Positions 9,668-16,861 of a stretch of DNA of 52,081 nucleotides are shown piece after piece. Position numbers and translations under genes: made by a program. Origin of the DNA: Oscillospiraceae bacterium. Lineage in GTDB: Bacteria; Bacillota; Clostridia; Oscillospirales; Ruminococcaceae. A model generated the notes under the pieces. The model did not search any database. It saw only the letters and a program-made list of their open reading frames with translations, and was not told the DNA's origin. The first letter of the stretch is position 1, and each line of letters begins with the position of its first letter. Location: contig JAIRWC010000034.1 of the NCBI GenBank assembly GCA_031253495.1, positions 1 through 52,081 on the forward strand, in the 5' to 3' direction.

Positions 9668-9723
9668 CAGACCTCCCCGTTTCGCCCGCGGCCCCACTCG
9701 CGCGCGATTTCCGAGGAGGTCCG
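9668..9723 (-). repeat. GGAGGTCTG palindromic element, copy 1
   Basis: The ends pair: CAGACCTCCCCG (9668-9679) against CGAGGAGGTCCG (9712-9723), a 12-bp stem with G-U wobbles when read as minus-strand RNA. The right arm in that RNA is GGGGAGGTCTG, followed directly by ATG (9665-9667). Related copies lie at 20518-20571 and 48244-48324; all three share CGGAAA(C/T)CG just inside the left arm and have the same orientation relative to the downstream gene. Confidence 0.75.
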
Positions 9724-9820
9724 TAAAAAAACGGCTTTATCAAATGAAAATATATTTTTTGTTCCTTTTATTACAAAATTCTACACTTTCATTTAATAAA
9801 ACCGAAAACGGCGAAAACAA

Positions 9821-9885
9821 GAGGGTTCCCCCTCGGCTTTGCGCCGAGGGGGAGGGGAACCCCCTCGCCGGGGGAACCCCCCTCG
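9821..9885 (-). repeat. Strong G/C-rich hairpin cluster after the binding-protein gene
   Basis: CCTCGGC (831-837 of the 9 kb block) pairs with GCCGAGG (843-849), extended by GGGTTCCCC against GGGGAACCC. A second GGGGAACCCCC(C)TCG unit follows as a direct repeat. It starts just after the binding-protein stop codon. Its position matches the malE-malF intergenic hairpins known in enterobacteria, which stabilise the binding-protein part of the message. It probably serves that role here or acts as a partial terminator (inference). Confidence 0.7.
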
Positions 9886-9899
9886 TTAAATATGCCCGA

Positions 9900-11507
9900 T
9901 TACGCGAAGTAACCGTCGTAGCTCGAAACGTCGACGTCGGGGAGACCGGTTTTAACGAGACCGACAAACGCCGTCATGGTCGTGTTATAAGCGTCGTCAA
10001 AGCTCTTTCCGCCGTCGATTTCCTTAAAGAACGTATTGACGGCCTCGTTGAAGAATTCGTCGAAACGCGCGTCGTAGGTCGTTACGTTCTTGCTCGCGTC
10101 AACCGCCAAGGCGGCCGTCGCGAAGGTTACATAGTGGTTTTGCCCGCCCAAGAAGGGGTTGTTGAACTGTTCGTCGTTCTTAATCGCTTCGACGACCGTC
10201 TTTTTGGACATAAAGTCGCCGGTCTTGAAAGCGTACGCCTTCATGGTTTCGTCGTTTACGCACATGGTCTCGATAATGATTTTTACGCCCGCGAGAACGT
10301 CCGCGTCGCCGCCGTTAACCAAGAACGTGGGAGCGTACCAGTACGTGCCGCCCCAGAAGAAGCCTTGCGGACCGTCGACCATGCCCCATTTGCCGAACGT
10401 GCCGTTGCCGGAATCGGCGATTTCCTGGTCGGTCTTGCCGGCCGCCGCGTCGGCGTCAGCGATTGTCCAGCCTTTCAGGCAGTAGTGGAGGTACCAGGTG
10501 CATCCGAAGTAGGCGAAAGCGGACGCGCTGCCGCTGCCGTCTTCCGTCTGGCCGCGGGCGGCCGCTTCCCATCCCGCGCTCCATTGACCGGTGCCCTTGT
10601 AAAGGATTTGCCCTTTGTCATAGAGAGCCTTGGTCGTGGTGAAGAAGTTCTTGACCGCGCCCTCGTCGATGCTTAACAGACCGTTCACGACCCAGCCCCT
10701 GTCTCTCGAGTTCAAGAAAGTCCTCTTCAGCTCGTCGGTGCCGTAGGTCATGAACACGTTGTCCTGCGCGGTAACGGCGTCAGCCACCGCGAGGAATCCG
10801 TCCCAAGTGCTTACCGCCGCTTGAACGTCGGCGGGGCTGTTATAGCCCGCCTCGGCCGCGATGTCGGACCTGTAGTACATACAGCCCGGGGTAGCCTGGT
10901 GGGAGAGCGCCTTAACCTTGCCGTCGACCCGCATCATGTCGAGGGTGTACTTGTAATAATCGTCTTCGTTGAAGTCGAGGTAGTCCGAAGCCACCGCGGT
11001 TTTCGGGTTCGCCGCGAAGCGCCTCGCGTAGTCGGCGTCGGCGACGTAAAGGTCAATGCCGGAACCGGTGTCGAGAGCCATTTCCACTTTCCTGATGTAG
11101 GTGGTGGCGGTCGCTTCCATAATAATGTTTACGTAATACTTGTCCAGGAAATCCGGGTTCTGCTCGTATACGAACGGAAGGATGGTGTCCGAGGTCTCGT
11201 TCGCGAAGCAATAAACGTTAATCAGTGTTTTGCCGCCCAACTCTTCTTCGCTGGGGATTTCACCGGCGGGGTCCCATCCCGCCAACGGGTCGGGCGTGGT
11301 GGTTTCTTCTTCGCCGCCGCCGCCGCCGCCGCCGTCGCCGCCGCCGTCGCCGTCGCCGCCGTCGCCGCCGCCGCCGCCGGCAGTGCTTTCGGTTCCGCCG
11401 CCGCCGCCGCCGGCAGTAGTGCCGCCGCCCTCGCTGTCGTTGTTACAAGCCGCGATTGAGAAAATCATCGCGGAAGCCAGTAAAAGCGCTAATATTCTTT
11501 TCTTCAT
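9900..11507 (-). CDS. Carbohydrate ABC transporter substrate-binding lipoprotein
   Basis: Extracellular solute-binding protein, 535 residues, that delivers a sugar ligand to the two permeases downstream. The start at 11507 has GGAGG before it; the open frame continues upstream to 11621 but that part overlaps the promoter, so it is not translated. The N-terminus is a lipoprotein signal (KKR, then a hydrophobic core) with lipobox IAAC at about residues 18-21. A low-complexity linker of Gly with Asp/Thr (about residues 26-65) tethers the folded domain, which begins around GKTLINVYCF. The family is the large-sugar (MalE-like) type. The ligand is not determinable; the neighbouring xylanase and GH94 genes suggest a beta-linked oligosaccharide. 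Confidence 0.9.
   Translation of the reverse strand: MKKRILALLLASAMIFSIAACNNDSEGGGTTAGGGGGGTESTAGGGGGDGGDGDGGGDGGGGGGGEEETTTPDPLAGWDPAGEIPSEEELGGKTLINVYCFANETSDTILPFVYEQNPDFLDKYYVNIIMEATATTYIRKVEMALDTGSGIDLYVADADYARRFAANPKTAVASDYLDFNEDDYYKYTLDMMRVDGKVKALSHQATPGCMYYRSDIAAEAGYNSPADVQAAVSTWDGFLAVADAVTAQDNVFMTYGTDELKRTFLNSRDRGWVVNGLLSIDEGAVKNFFTTTKALYDKGQILYKGTGQWSAGWEAAARGQTEDGSGSASAFAYFGCTWYLHYCLKGWTIADADAAAGKTDQEIADSGNGTFGKWGMVDGPQGFFWGGTYWYAPTFLVNGGDADVLAGVKIIIETMCVNDETMKAYAFKTGDFMSKKTVVEAIKNDEQFNNPFLGGQNHYVTFATAALAVDASKNVTTYDARFDEFFNEAVNTFFKEIDGGKSFDDAYNTTMTAFVGLVKTGLPDVDVSSYDGYFA
11312..11414 (-). repeat. GCC/GTC trinucleotide tract encoding the poly-Gly linker
   Basis: Long run of GCC and GTC triplets (plus strand) with a second short run after a 10-base break. 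It encodes the Gly/Asp linker of the binding lipoprotein. Because units are 3 bases, slippage would change linker length without shifting the frame. Confidence 0.85.
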
Positions 11508-11592
11508 GTTTTCCTCCGTAAAATTGTCGGCGCGTCGCGCAAGCCACGCGCCCATGTTTTTGATAGAAATCGGTCGCCCGATTTCATTTGCT

Positions 11593-11621
11593 ACTATATC
11601 ACAAAAAAAAATCTTTTGCAA
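11593..11621 (-). promoter_or_regulatory. Promoter of the carbohydrate ABC operon
   Basis: Minus strand: -35 TTGCAA (11616-11621), 17-base spacer, -10 TATAGT (11593-11598). The start near 11586 gives a leader of about 80 bases before the ATG at 11507. Its position rules out the longer open frame start at 11621. Confidence 0.8.
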
Positions 11622-11911
11622 TACCTTTCGTTAAAAATTTTGGCTAATCCGTTCGGGAAAATGTTTTTCGGCATAATTCCACCATTTTTGATTGGCGAAT
11701 ATGACTAACGCTTTTTCGCGGGAATTATGCGCTCTGCGGTTCTTTCAATGTGAAATCTTTGTGAAATCTTTGTAAGATATGCCGAAAATTTTGAACATTC
11801 GGATTGCCCGTTAAAAATTCCGCAAAGTTTACAAAGCAAATTAACCGTGTTACTGTTTTGTAATAATTTTGTAATAATTTTTCACCGGCGGAAACTCTTT
11901 TAAAATACCCC

Positions 11912-11940
11912 TTGCAATTTTCCGCGAAATAATGTAGAAT
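11912..11940 (+). promoter_or_regulatory. Promoter of the purine operon
   Basis: -35 TTGCAA (11912-11917), 17-base spacer, -10 TAGAAT (11935-11940). Transcription would start near 11947, about 50 bases before purE. I find no purine riboswitch core in the leader and no clear PurR box. Confidence 0.8.
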
Positions 11941-11963
11941 TATACACGGCGGGAATCGAAAGC

Positions 11964-11994
11964 GCGGCGCAAAGCCGCAGAGAGGGGGCGCCGC
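11964..11994 (+). promoter_or_regulatory. purE leader with two mutually exclusive hairpins
   Basis: GCGGC (11964-11968) can pair with GCCGC (11974-11978), leaving the GAGAGGGGG ribosome site free. Alternatively GCGGCGC (11964-11970) pairs with GCGCCGC (11988-11994), placing that site inside the loop, 1 base before the ATG. This is a switch-like arrangement seen by eye; no energies were computed. Confidence 0.45.
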
Positions 11995-11995
11995 A

Positions 11996-12493
11996 ATGAA
12001 AAAGGTCGCGGTAATCATGGGGAGCGACAGCGATTTGCCCGTCGCCGAAAAGGCGGCGGACGTTTTAAAGGGCTTCGGCGTTCCGGTAACGGTGCGGGTC
12101 ATGTCGGCCCACCGTTCCCCCGGGGAGGTGGCGCGGTTCGTTTCCGGCGCGAAAGACGCGGGCTACGGCGCGATTATCGCGGCGGCGGGGATGGCGGCGC
12201 ATTTGGCGGGCGCCTGCGCGGCGAACACCATCCTCCCGGTTATAGCCGTCCCCGTTAAATCGAACGCGCTCGACGGGATAGACGCGCTTTTGTCGTCGGT
12301 TATGATGCCCCCCGGCGTTCCCGTGGCGACGGTGGCGATTGACGGCGCGGCGAACGCGGGTTATTTGGCGGCGCAGATTTTGGCGCTTGAAGACGGCGCC
12401 CTCGCCGAAAAGCTGGCGGCTTTTAAAGAAGCGCAGAGGGAAAAGAACGCGAAAGCGGACAAAAAAGTACGGGAGAGATACGAACAACAGTGA
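11996..12493 (+). CDS. purE: 5-(carboxyamino)imidazole ribonucleotide mutase
   Basis: Purine synthesis step producing CAIR. The 165-residue protein is the normal size for PurE. Motifs: GSDSDLP (residues 8-14) binds phosphate, SAHRSP (about 37-42) holds the catalytic His, and LPVIAVPVKSNALDGIDALLSSV plus MPPGVPVATVAI form the conserved core. The AAAGMAAHLAG segment is the variant often seen in Clostridia in place of GAGGAAHLPG. No purK is in the window, so I cannot say whether it uses N5-CAIR or AIR directly. It is the first gene of the purine run; purM follows after 25 bases. Confidence 0.95.
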   Translation: MKKVAVIMGSDSDLPVAEKAADVLKGFGVPVTVRVMSAHRSPGEVARFVSGAKDAGYGAIIAAAGMAAHLAGACAANTILPVIAVPVKSNALDGIDALLSSVMMPPGVPVATVAIDGAANAGYLAAQILALEDGALAEKLAAFKEAQREKNAKADKKVRERYEQQ

Positions 12494-12518
12494 TTAAGAC
12501 GAAGCGCGGGCTGTGCGC

Positions 12519-13565
12519 ATGAAAGACAGTTTTTCCGAAAGCTATAAGGCGGCGGGGGTTGACATAACCGCGGGGTACGCGTCGGTGAACCTTATGAAGC
12601 CCCACGTAATCCGAACCCGAACCGACGGCGTTCTCGACGGAGCGGGGGGGTTCGGGGGGCTGTTCGCGCCCGACTTTGCGGGAATGGAAAAGCCTGTTCT
12701 CGTATCGGGGACCGACGGCGTCGGAACCAAGCTCAAGCTGGCGTTTCTTCTCGACAGGCACGACACGGTCGGGGTCGACTTGGTCGCCATGTGCGCCAAC
12801 GACATTGTCTGCTGCGGGGCGAAGCCGCTGTTCTTCCTCGATTATATCAACTGCGGGAGGAACGTTCCGGAGAAAATCGCGGCAATCGTGAAAGGCGTCG
12901 CCGACGGCTGCGTTAAGGCGGGTTGCGCCTTAATCGGCGGCGAAACGGCGGAACACCCCGGGCTTACCCCCGACGGCGAATACGATTTGGCGGGGTTTTG
13001 CGCGGGGATTGTCGACGAGAAGAATATTATCGACGGTTCGGAGGTAAGAGAGGGCGACGCGTTAATCGGGCTGGCTTCAAGCGGGGCGCACTCCAACGGG
13101 TTCTCGCTTGTGAGAAAGGTTTTCGGGCTTGACGCGGCCGGCGCGGCCGACGCGCTTAACGCGGTCGTTCCCGAAACGGGAAAGACGCTCGGCGAAACCC
13201 TTTTGACGCCGACGGAAATTTACGTCAAGCCCGTGCTCGCGTTAATCGAAAAGGTCAAGGTTAAGGGGATAGCCCATATAACCGGGGGCGGCTTTTACGA
13301 GAACCTGCCGCGCTGTATTCCGAAAACGCTGACCGCCGAAATTCACAAAGGCTCCTATGAGGTCCCCGCCGTATTCGACCTTATCGCGAAACGCGGGCAA
13401 ATCCCCGAACGCGATATGTACAACACCTTTAATATGGGGGCGGGCATGGTCTGCGTCGTCGGGGAAAGCGACGCCGACGCGGCTGTCGGGGTTCTCGGGG
13501 AGAACGGCGTAAAGGCCTTCCGCGTGGGAAAAATCATAAAAGGCGAAGAACTGAAAATAATATGA
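12519..13565 (+). CDS. purM: Phosphoribosylformylglycinamidine cyclo-ligase (AIR synthetase)
   Basis: ATP-dependent ring closure of FGAM to AIR. The 348-residue protein is a normal PurM: SYKAAGVDITAG near the N-terminus, then VSGTDGVGTKLKLAF (ATP/phosphate loop), GVDLVAMCANDI, and the C-terminal THITGGGFYEN-like segment (IAHITGGGFYENLPR). The ATG at 12519 is preferred to an in-frame GTG two codons earlier; the ribosome site is weak in either case. The stop codon overlaps the purN start (ATGA), so the two are translationally coupled. Confidence 0.97.
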   Translation: MKDSFSESYKAAGVDITAGYASVNLMKPHVIRTRTDGVLDGAGGFGGLFAPDFAGMEKPVLVSGTDGVGTKLKLAFLLDRHDTVGVDLVAMCANDIVCCGAKPLFFLDYINCGRNVPEKIAAIVKGVADGCVKAGCALIGGETAEHPGLTPDGEYDLAGFCAGIVDEKNIIDGSEVREGDALIGLASSGAHSNGFSLVRKVFGLDAAGAADALNAVVPETGKTLGETLLTPTEIYVKPVLALIEKVKVKGIAHITGGGFYENLPRCIPKTLTAEIHKGSYEVPAVFDLIAKRGQIPERDMYNTFNMGAGMVCVVGESDADAAVGVLGENGVKAFRVGKIIKGEELKII

Positions 13566-14182
13566 AGAATATAGCTGTCCTCGTTTCGGGCGGCGGAACG
13601 AATTTACAGGCGTTAATGGACGCGGATTTGGGCGGCGGGCGGATAGTCCTCGTGATATCGTCCAAGAGCGGGGTCTACGCGCTTACGAGAGCCGAGGAAA
13701 ACAATATCGGGACGAAAGTCGTCGAGTGGAAGGATTACAAGCCGGACAGAGCGGCGTTCAGCGGGGAAATTCTGCGCTTGCTCAAGGAAAACGATATCGA
13801 ACTCACGGTTTACGCCGGGTTTACGGTGATACTCGACGAATGTGTCTGCGAGGCGTTCCCGAACGCCATGCTCAACGTTCACCCGTCGTTGATTCCGGCG
13901 TTTTGCGGGGAGGGGTTCTACGGGCTTAAGGTGCACGAAAAGGCGCTTGAGAAAGGCGTTAAGCTGTCGGGCGCCACGGTTCACTTCGTAACCGGTGATT
14001 GCGACGGGGGTCCGATTGTGTTGCAAAAGAGCGTGCCGGTACTTGACGGGGACACGCCGGAAAGCCTCCGAAAGCGCGTCATGGAGAAAGCGGAGCGGGT
14101 TATCCTGCCGCAAGCGGTGAAGCTGTTCTGCGAGGGCAGGATAGGGGTTTCCGGCGGGAAGACGGTTATTAAACGGCCATAG
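13562..14182 (+). CDS. purN: Phosphoribosylglycinamide formyltransferase, folate-dependent
   Basis: Transfers a formyl group from 10-formyl-THF to GAR. It is 206 residues. It has the N-terminal VLVSGGGTNLQAL phosphate loop, the catalytic Asn and His in MLNVHPSLIPAFCGEGFYG (near residue 105), the ligand loop HEKALEKGVKLSGATVHFV, and the catalytic Asp in GDCDGGPIVLQ. All expected residues are present. The ATG overlaps the purM stop by 4 bases. Confidence 0.97.
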   Translation: MKNIAVLVSGGGTNLQALMDADLGGGRIVLVISSKSGVYALTRAEENNIGTKVVEWKDYKPDRAAFSGEILRLLKENDIELTVYAGFTVILDECVCEAFPNAMLNVHPSLIPAFCGEGFYGLKVHEKALEKGVKLSGATVHFVTGDCDGGPIVLQKSVPVLDGDTPESLRKRVMEKAERVILPQAVKLFCEGRIGVSGGKTVIKRP

Positions 14183-14207
14183 CGCCATTATAATAAGGAG
14201 AACATTC

Positions 14208-14951
14208 ATGGAAACCAAGAAAATCAACGAGTTTTTACGGGTTAACCCCTATCCGGGGAGGGGTATAATCCTCGGGCGCAACCCCGGCGGCAATAAAGCC
14301 GTAATCGCCTATTTCATCATGGGCAGGAGCGAAAATTCCCGCAATCGCATATTCGTCGAAAGCGGCGTGGACGGGAAAAACATCCGCTCCAAGGCGTTCG
14401 ACGAATCGAAAGTAACCGACCCCAGCCTAATCATTTACACCCCCGTTCGGATAATGGGGAATAAGGTGATTGTTACAAACGGCGACCACACCGACGCGAT
14501 TGCCGAGTTTATGGACGTTCAGATGACCTTTGAACAGGCGTTGCGTTACTGCGACTTTGAACCGGACGCGCCTTATTACACCCCGCGCATCTCGGGGATG
14601 GTGCATTTCGCCGAATACGAGAACAGGAAGTTCAATTACGCCCTGTCGATTATCAAATCCGCCGGCGGAAACCCCAATTCCTGCCAGCGCTTCCTCTTCG
14701 CCTACAATAACCCGGTGGCGGGGGTCGGGCATTTTATCCATACCTATAAAAGGGACGGGGAACCCCTCCCGAGCTTCGAGGGCGAGCCTATCCCGATTGA
14801 AACCTGCAACGATATCGACGAATTTACGCGGACGATTTGGGACAACCTCGACAACAACAATAAAATTTCGCTGTTCACGCGGTTCATCGACGCGGGGACG
14901 GGCGAGTTTGAAAGCCGGATTACCAACAAATACGGGAAAGGATTTCAATGA
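14208..14951 (+). CDS. IMP cyclohydrolase, PurO-like family
   Basis: Closes FAICAR to IMP, the last step of purine synthesis. The 247-residue protein belongs to the IMP cyclohydrolase family related to archaeal PurO, recognised from NPYPGRGIILGRNPGG near the N-terminus, TNGDHTDAIAEFM (about residues 89-101) and PDAPYYTPRISGM. This family replaces the N-terminal cyclohydrolase domain of PurH in many Clostridia. That fits here, because the AICAR transformylase at 16862 lacks that domain. The ribosome site AAGGAG precedes the ATG. The stop overlaps the xylanase start (ATGA). Confidence 0.9.
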   Translation: METKKINEFLRVNPYPGRGIILGRNPGGNKAVIAYFIMGRSENSRNRIFVESGVDGKNIRSKAFDESKVTDPSLIIYTPVRIMGNKVIVTNGDHTDAIAEFMDVQMTFEQALRYCDFEPDAPYYTPRISGMVHFAEYENRKFNYALSIIKSAGGNPNSCQRFLFAYNNPVAGVGHFIHTYKRDGEPLPSFEGEPIPIETCNDIDEFTRTIWDNLDNNNKISLFTRFIDAGTGEFESRITNKYGKGFQ

Positions 14952-16837
14952 ACGCACTTATGCGCGGCATAAAAAAAATAATACCGCCCGTTACGGCGGC
15001 GTGCCTTATGACGGGGGTTCCGGCGCCCGCCCTTTCGGGCGCCGCAGGGGAAGAAAAGCTTCCGTCCCTCGCGGAAATATACAAGGATTATTTCCTCGTG
15101 GGGACCTGTTACTCCGCGAAGGATTTGAAAGGGGAGCGTTTCGAGCTTTTGAAATACCAGTTTTCCGCCGTAACGGCGGAAAACGCCATGAAGCCCGACG
15201 CTTTGCGCGGCGGAGACGGAAGTTTCAGGTTTTCCGGCGCGGATAATCTGTACGAAATAATCGAACCCGAAGGGATAGCCCTCGTCGGGCATACCTTGGT
15301 GTGGCATCAGCAATCCCCGAAATGGCTCAACACAGACGAAGCCGGGAATCCGCTTTCGCGCGCCGAGGCGTTGGACAACCTTACCGAACACATCAACGGC
15401 GTCGCGGGGCATTACGCGGGGAAGGTCGTTTCGTGGGACGTGGTGAACGAAGCCGTGGCGGACAGCCCCTATCCGGAAAACTGGCGGGATTCTTTAAGGA
15501 AGGATTCAAACTGGCTTAAAGCGTTCGGCACGGACGCCGCCGAAGGGGAGGACGGTTCCGATTATGTGGGCGTCGCTTTCCGCTTAGCGAGGGAAGCCGA
15601 CCCGAACGCCGTGCTGTATTACAACGACTATAACCTTGACAACCAAAACAAGGCGAAAACCGTCGCCGCGATGGTAAAGGAAATTAACGACGAATACCTG
15701 TCCGAGGGCAACGACCGCCTTTTAATCGAGGGCGTCGGGATGCAGGGGCATTACAGCCTCGGAACCTCGCCGGATAACGTCGAGGCTTCAATCGAGCTTT
15801 TCAAGAGTTTGGGCGTGGAGATAAGCGTTACCGAGCTTGACATAACGGCGGGTTCGGAAAGCGCCGGCGCGCTTAACGCAAGGAACGAATACAAGCAGGC
15901 GGAGGTATACGCGCAACTGTTCGAGGTGTTTAAAAGACATTCCGACGTTATGGCGCGCGTAACTTTCTGGGGGATTGACGACGCTTCAAGCTGGCGTTCG
16001 AAGCGGTTCCCGCTCCTGTTCAACGCCGACTTGACGCCCAAGCAGGCGTTTTACGCCGTCGCCGACCCCGAGGGTTATCTCGAAAACTTTGAAATGCCCG
16101 AAAGGATAGAAATTTCAGACTCGAAAGCGATTTACGGCACGCCCGTCCTCGGGGACGGAACCGACCCGCTTTGGGACGCCGCCGAGGAAATCCCCGTCGA
16201 AAATATGCTTCAGGCGTGGCAGACCGCTTCGGGCACGGCGAAAACCTTATGGGACGAGGAATACCTTTATGTGAAAATCCAAGTCAAAAAATCCGGCGAA
16301 TTGGATAACTCGTCTCCGGAACCGCATCAGCGCGATTCCGTGGAGGTGTTCTTCGACGAAGAGAACTGCAAAAAAGGCGCGTATAAAATCGACGACGGGC
16401 AGTTTCGCGTCGGTTCCGACGGCGCGGAATCCTTCGGGGACACGACCAACGGCACGGGGTTTGAATCCTTCGTAACCGTCGAACCCGGCGTCGGTTACAC
16501 GGCGGAGATGAAACTGCCTTGGCGCGTCGCGGAAGCGAAGGTCGGCGCGAGGATAGGGTTCGACGCGCAAATCAACGACGCCGCGAACGGCTTCCGCAGG
16601 GGGATAGCGAAATGGAACGACCCCACCGACGAGTCTTATATCGACACGACGAACTGGGGCGTGCTGATACTTTCGGACGCGCCGAAAACGCCCGACGTTA
16701 CGGAAGAAAGCGAACCCGCCCCGAAAAACGGCGGCAAAAGTTCGTCGGGCTGGATAATCGCCGCGATTGGCGCGGGGCTCGTTTTGATTTGCGCGGGCGC
16801 GTTAATTTTGATAAAAAGGTCGCGAAGAAAAGGTTAA
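14948..16837 (+). CDS. Membrane-anchored GH10 endo-1,4-beta-xylanase with CBM9-like domain
   Basis: Secreted xylan-degrading enzyme, 629 residues. The signal peptide is about residues 1-31. The GH10 barrel (about 38-372) has the acid/base Glu168 in WDVVNEAV, the nucleophile Glu296 in EISVTELDIT, and the substrate-binding HTLVWHQQSPKW segment. A CBM9-like carbohydrate-binding domain spans about 385-585. A Ser/Gly/Pro-rich linker leads to a transmembrane helix (about 606-624) with a basic tail (IKRSRRKG), so the enzyme stays at the cell surface. Its ATG overlaps the stop of the IMP cyclohydrolase gene, and the AICAR transformylase follows 24 bases later: an extracellular enzyme coupled inside a purine operon. 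Codon use looks like its neighbours. Confidence 0.95.
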   Translation: MNALMRGIKKIIPPVTAACLMTGVPAPALSGAAGEEKLPSLAEIYKDYFLVGTCYSAKDLKGERFELLKYQFSAVTAENAMKPDALRGGDGSFRFSGADNLYEIIEPEGIALVGHTLVWHQQSPKWLNTDEAGNPLSRAEALDNLTEHINGVAGHYAGKVVSWDVVNEAVADSPYPENWRDSLRKDSNWLKAFGTDAAEGEDGSDYVGVAFRLAREADPNAVLYYNDYNLDNQNKAKTVAAMVKEINDEYLSEGNDRLLIEGVGMQGHYSLGTSPDNVEASIELFKSLGVEISVTELDITAGSESAGALNARNEYKQAEVYAQLFEVFKRHSDVMARVTFWGIDDASSWRSKRFPLLFNADLTPKQAFYAVADPEGYLENFEMPERIEISDSKAIYGTPVLGDGTDPLWDAAEEIPVENMLQAWQTASGTAKTLWDEEYLYVKIQVKKSGELDNSSPEPHQRDSVEVFFDEENCKKGAYKIDDGQFRVGSDGAESFGDTTNGTGFESFVTVEPGVGYTAEMKLPWRVAEAKVGARIGFDAQINDAANGFRRGIAKWNDPTDESYIDTTNWGVLILSDAPKTPDVTEESEPAPKNGGKSSSGWIIAAIGAGLVLICAGALILIKRSRRKG

Positions 16838-16861
16838 AAAACAAGAAAGACGGTCATAAAA

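Larger units (their letters stand above)
9590..9899. other. Intergenic region between binding protein and MalF-type permease
   Basis: About 310 bases without a convincing gene. On the minus-strand transcript it holds first the G/C-rich hairpin cluster (9821-9885), then an AT-rich stretch (about 9724-9815) with a TGTAGAAT box that could be a -10 but lacks a good -35, then the palindromic element (9668-9723). The open frame extending the permease upstream to 9697 is the only coding possibility. Confidence 0.6.
11508..11995. other. Divergent intergenic region, binding protein / purE
   Basis: About 490 bases between divergent operons. It holds a promoter for each side (11593-11621 minus, 11912-11940 plus) and the purE leader hairpins. 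Between them are short direct repeats, GTGAAATCTTTGT twice near 11750-11775 and TAATAATTTTG/TAATAATTTTT near 11860-11880. I find no supported small gene; an open frame at 11725-12102 (minus) overlaps purE in antisense and lacks a ribosome site. Confidence 0.6.

Noticed and set aside
9744-10676. Open frame of 310 codons on the plus strand opposite the binding-protein gene
   Set aside because: Composition is Val/Arg/Gly-rich shadow sequence; the opposite strand has a clear lipoprotein with signal, lipobox and promoter.
11225-11419. Poly-arginine open frame on the plus strand
   Set aside because: It is the GCC/GTC tract read in another frame (CGC codons), antisense to the lipoprotein linker.
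11311-11420. Phase-variable ON/OFF switch in the lipoprotein
   Set aside because: Repeat units are 3 bases, so slippage changes length but cannot shift the frame.
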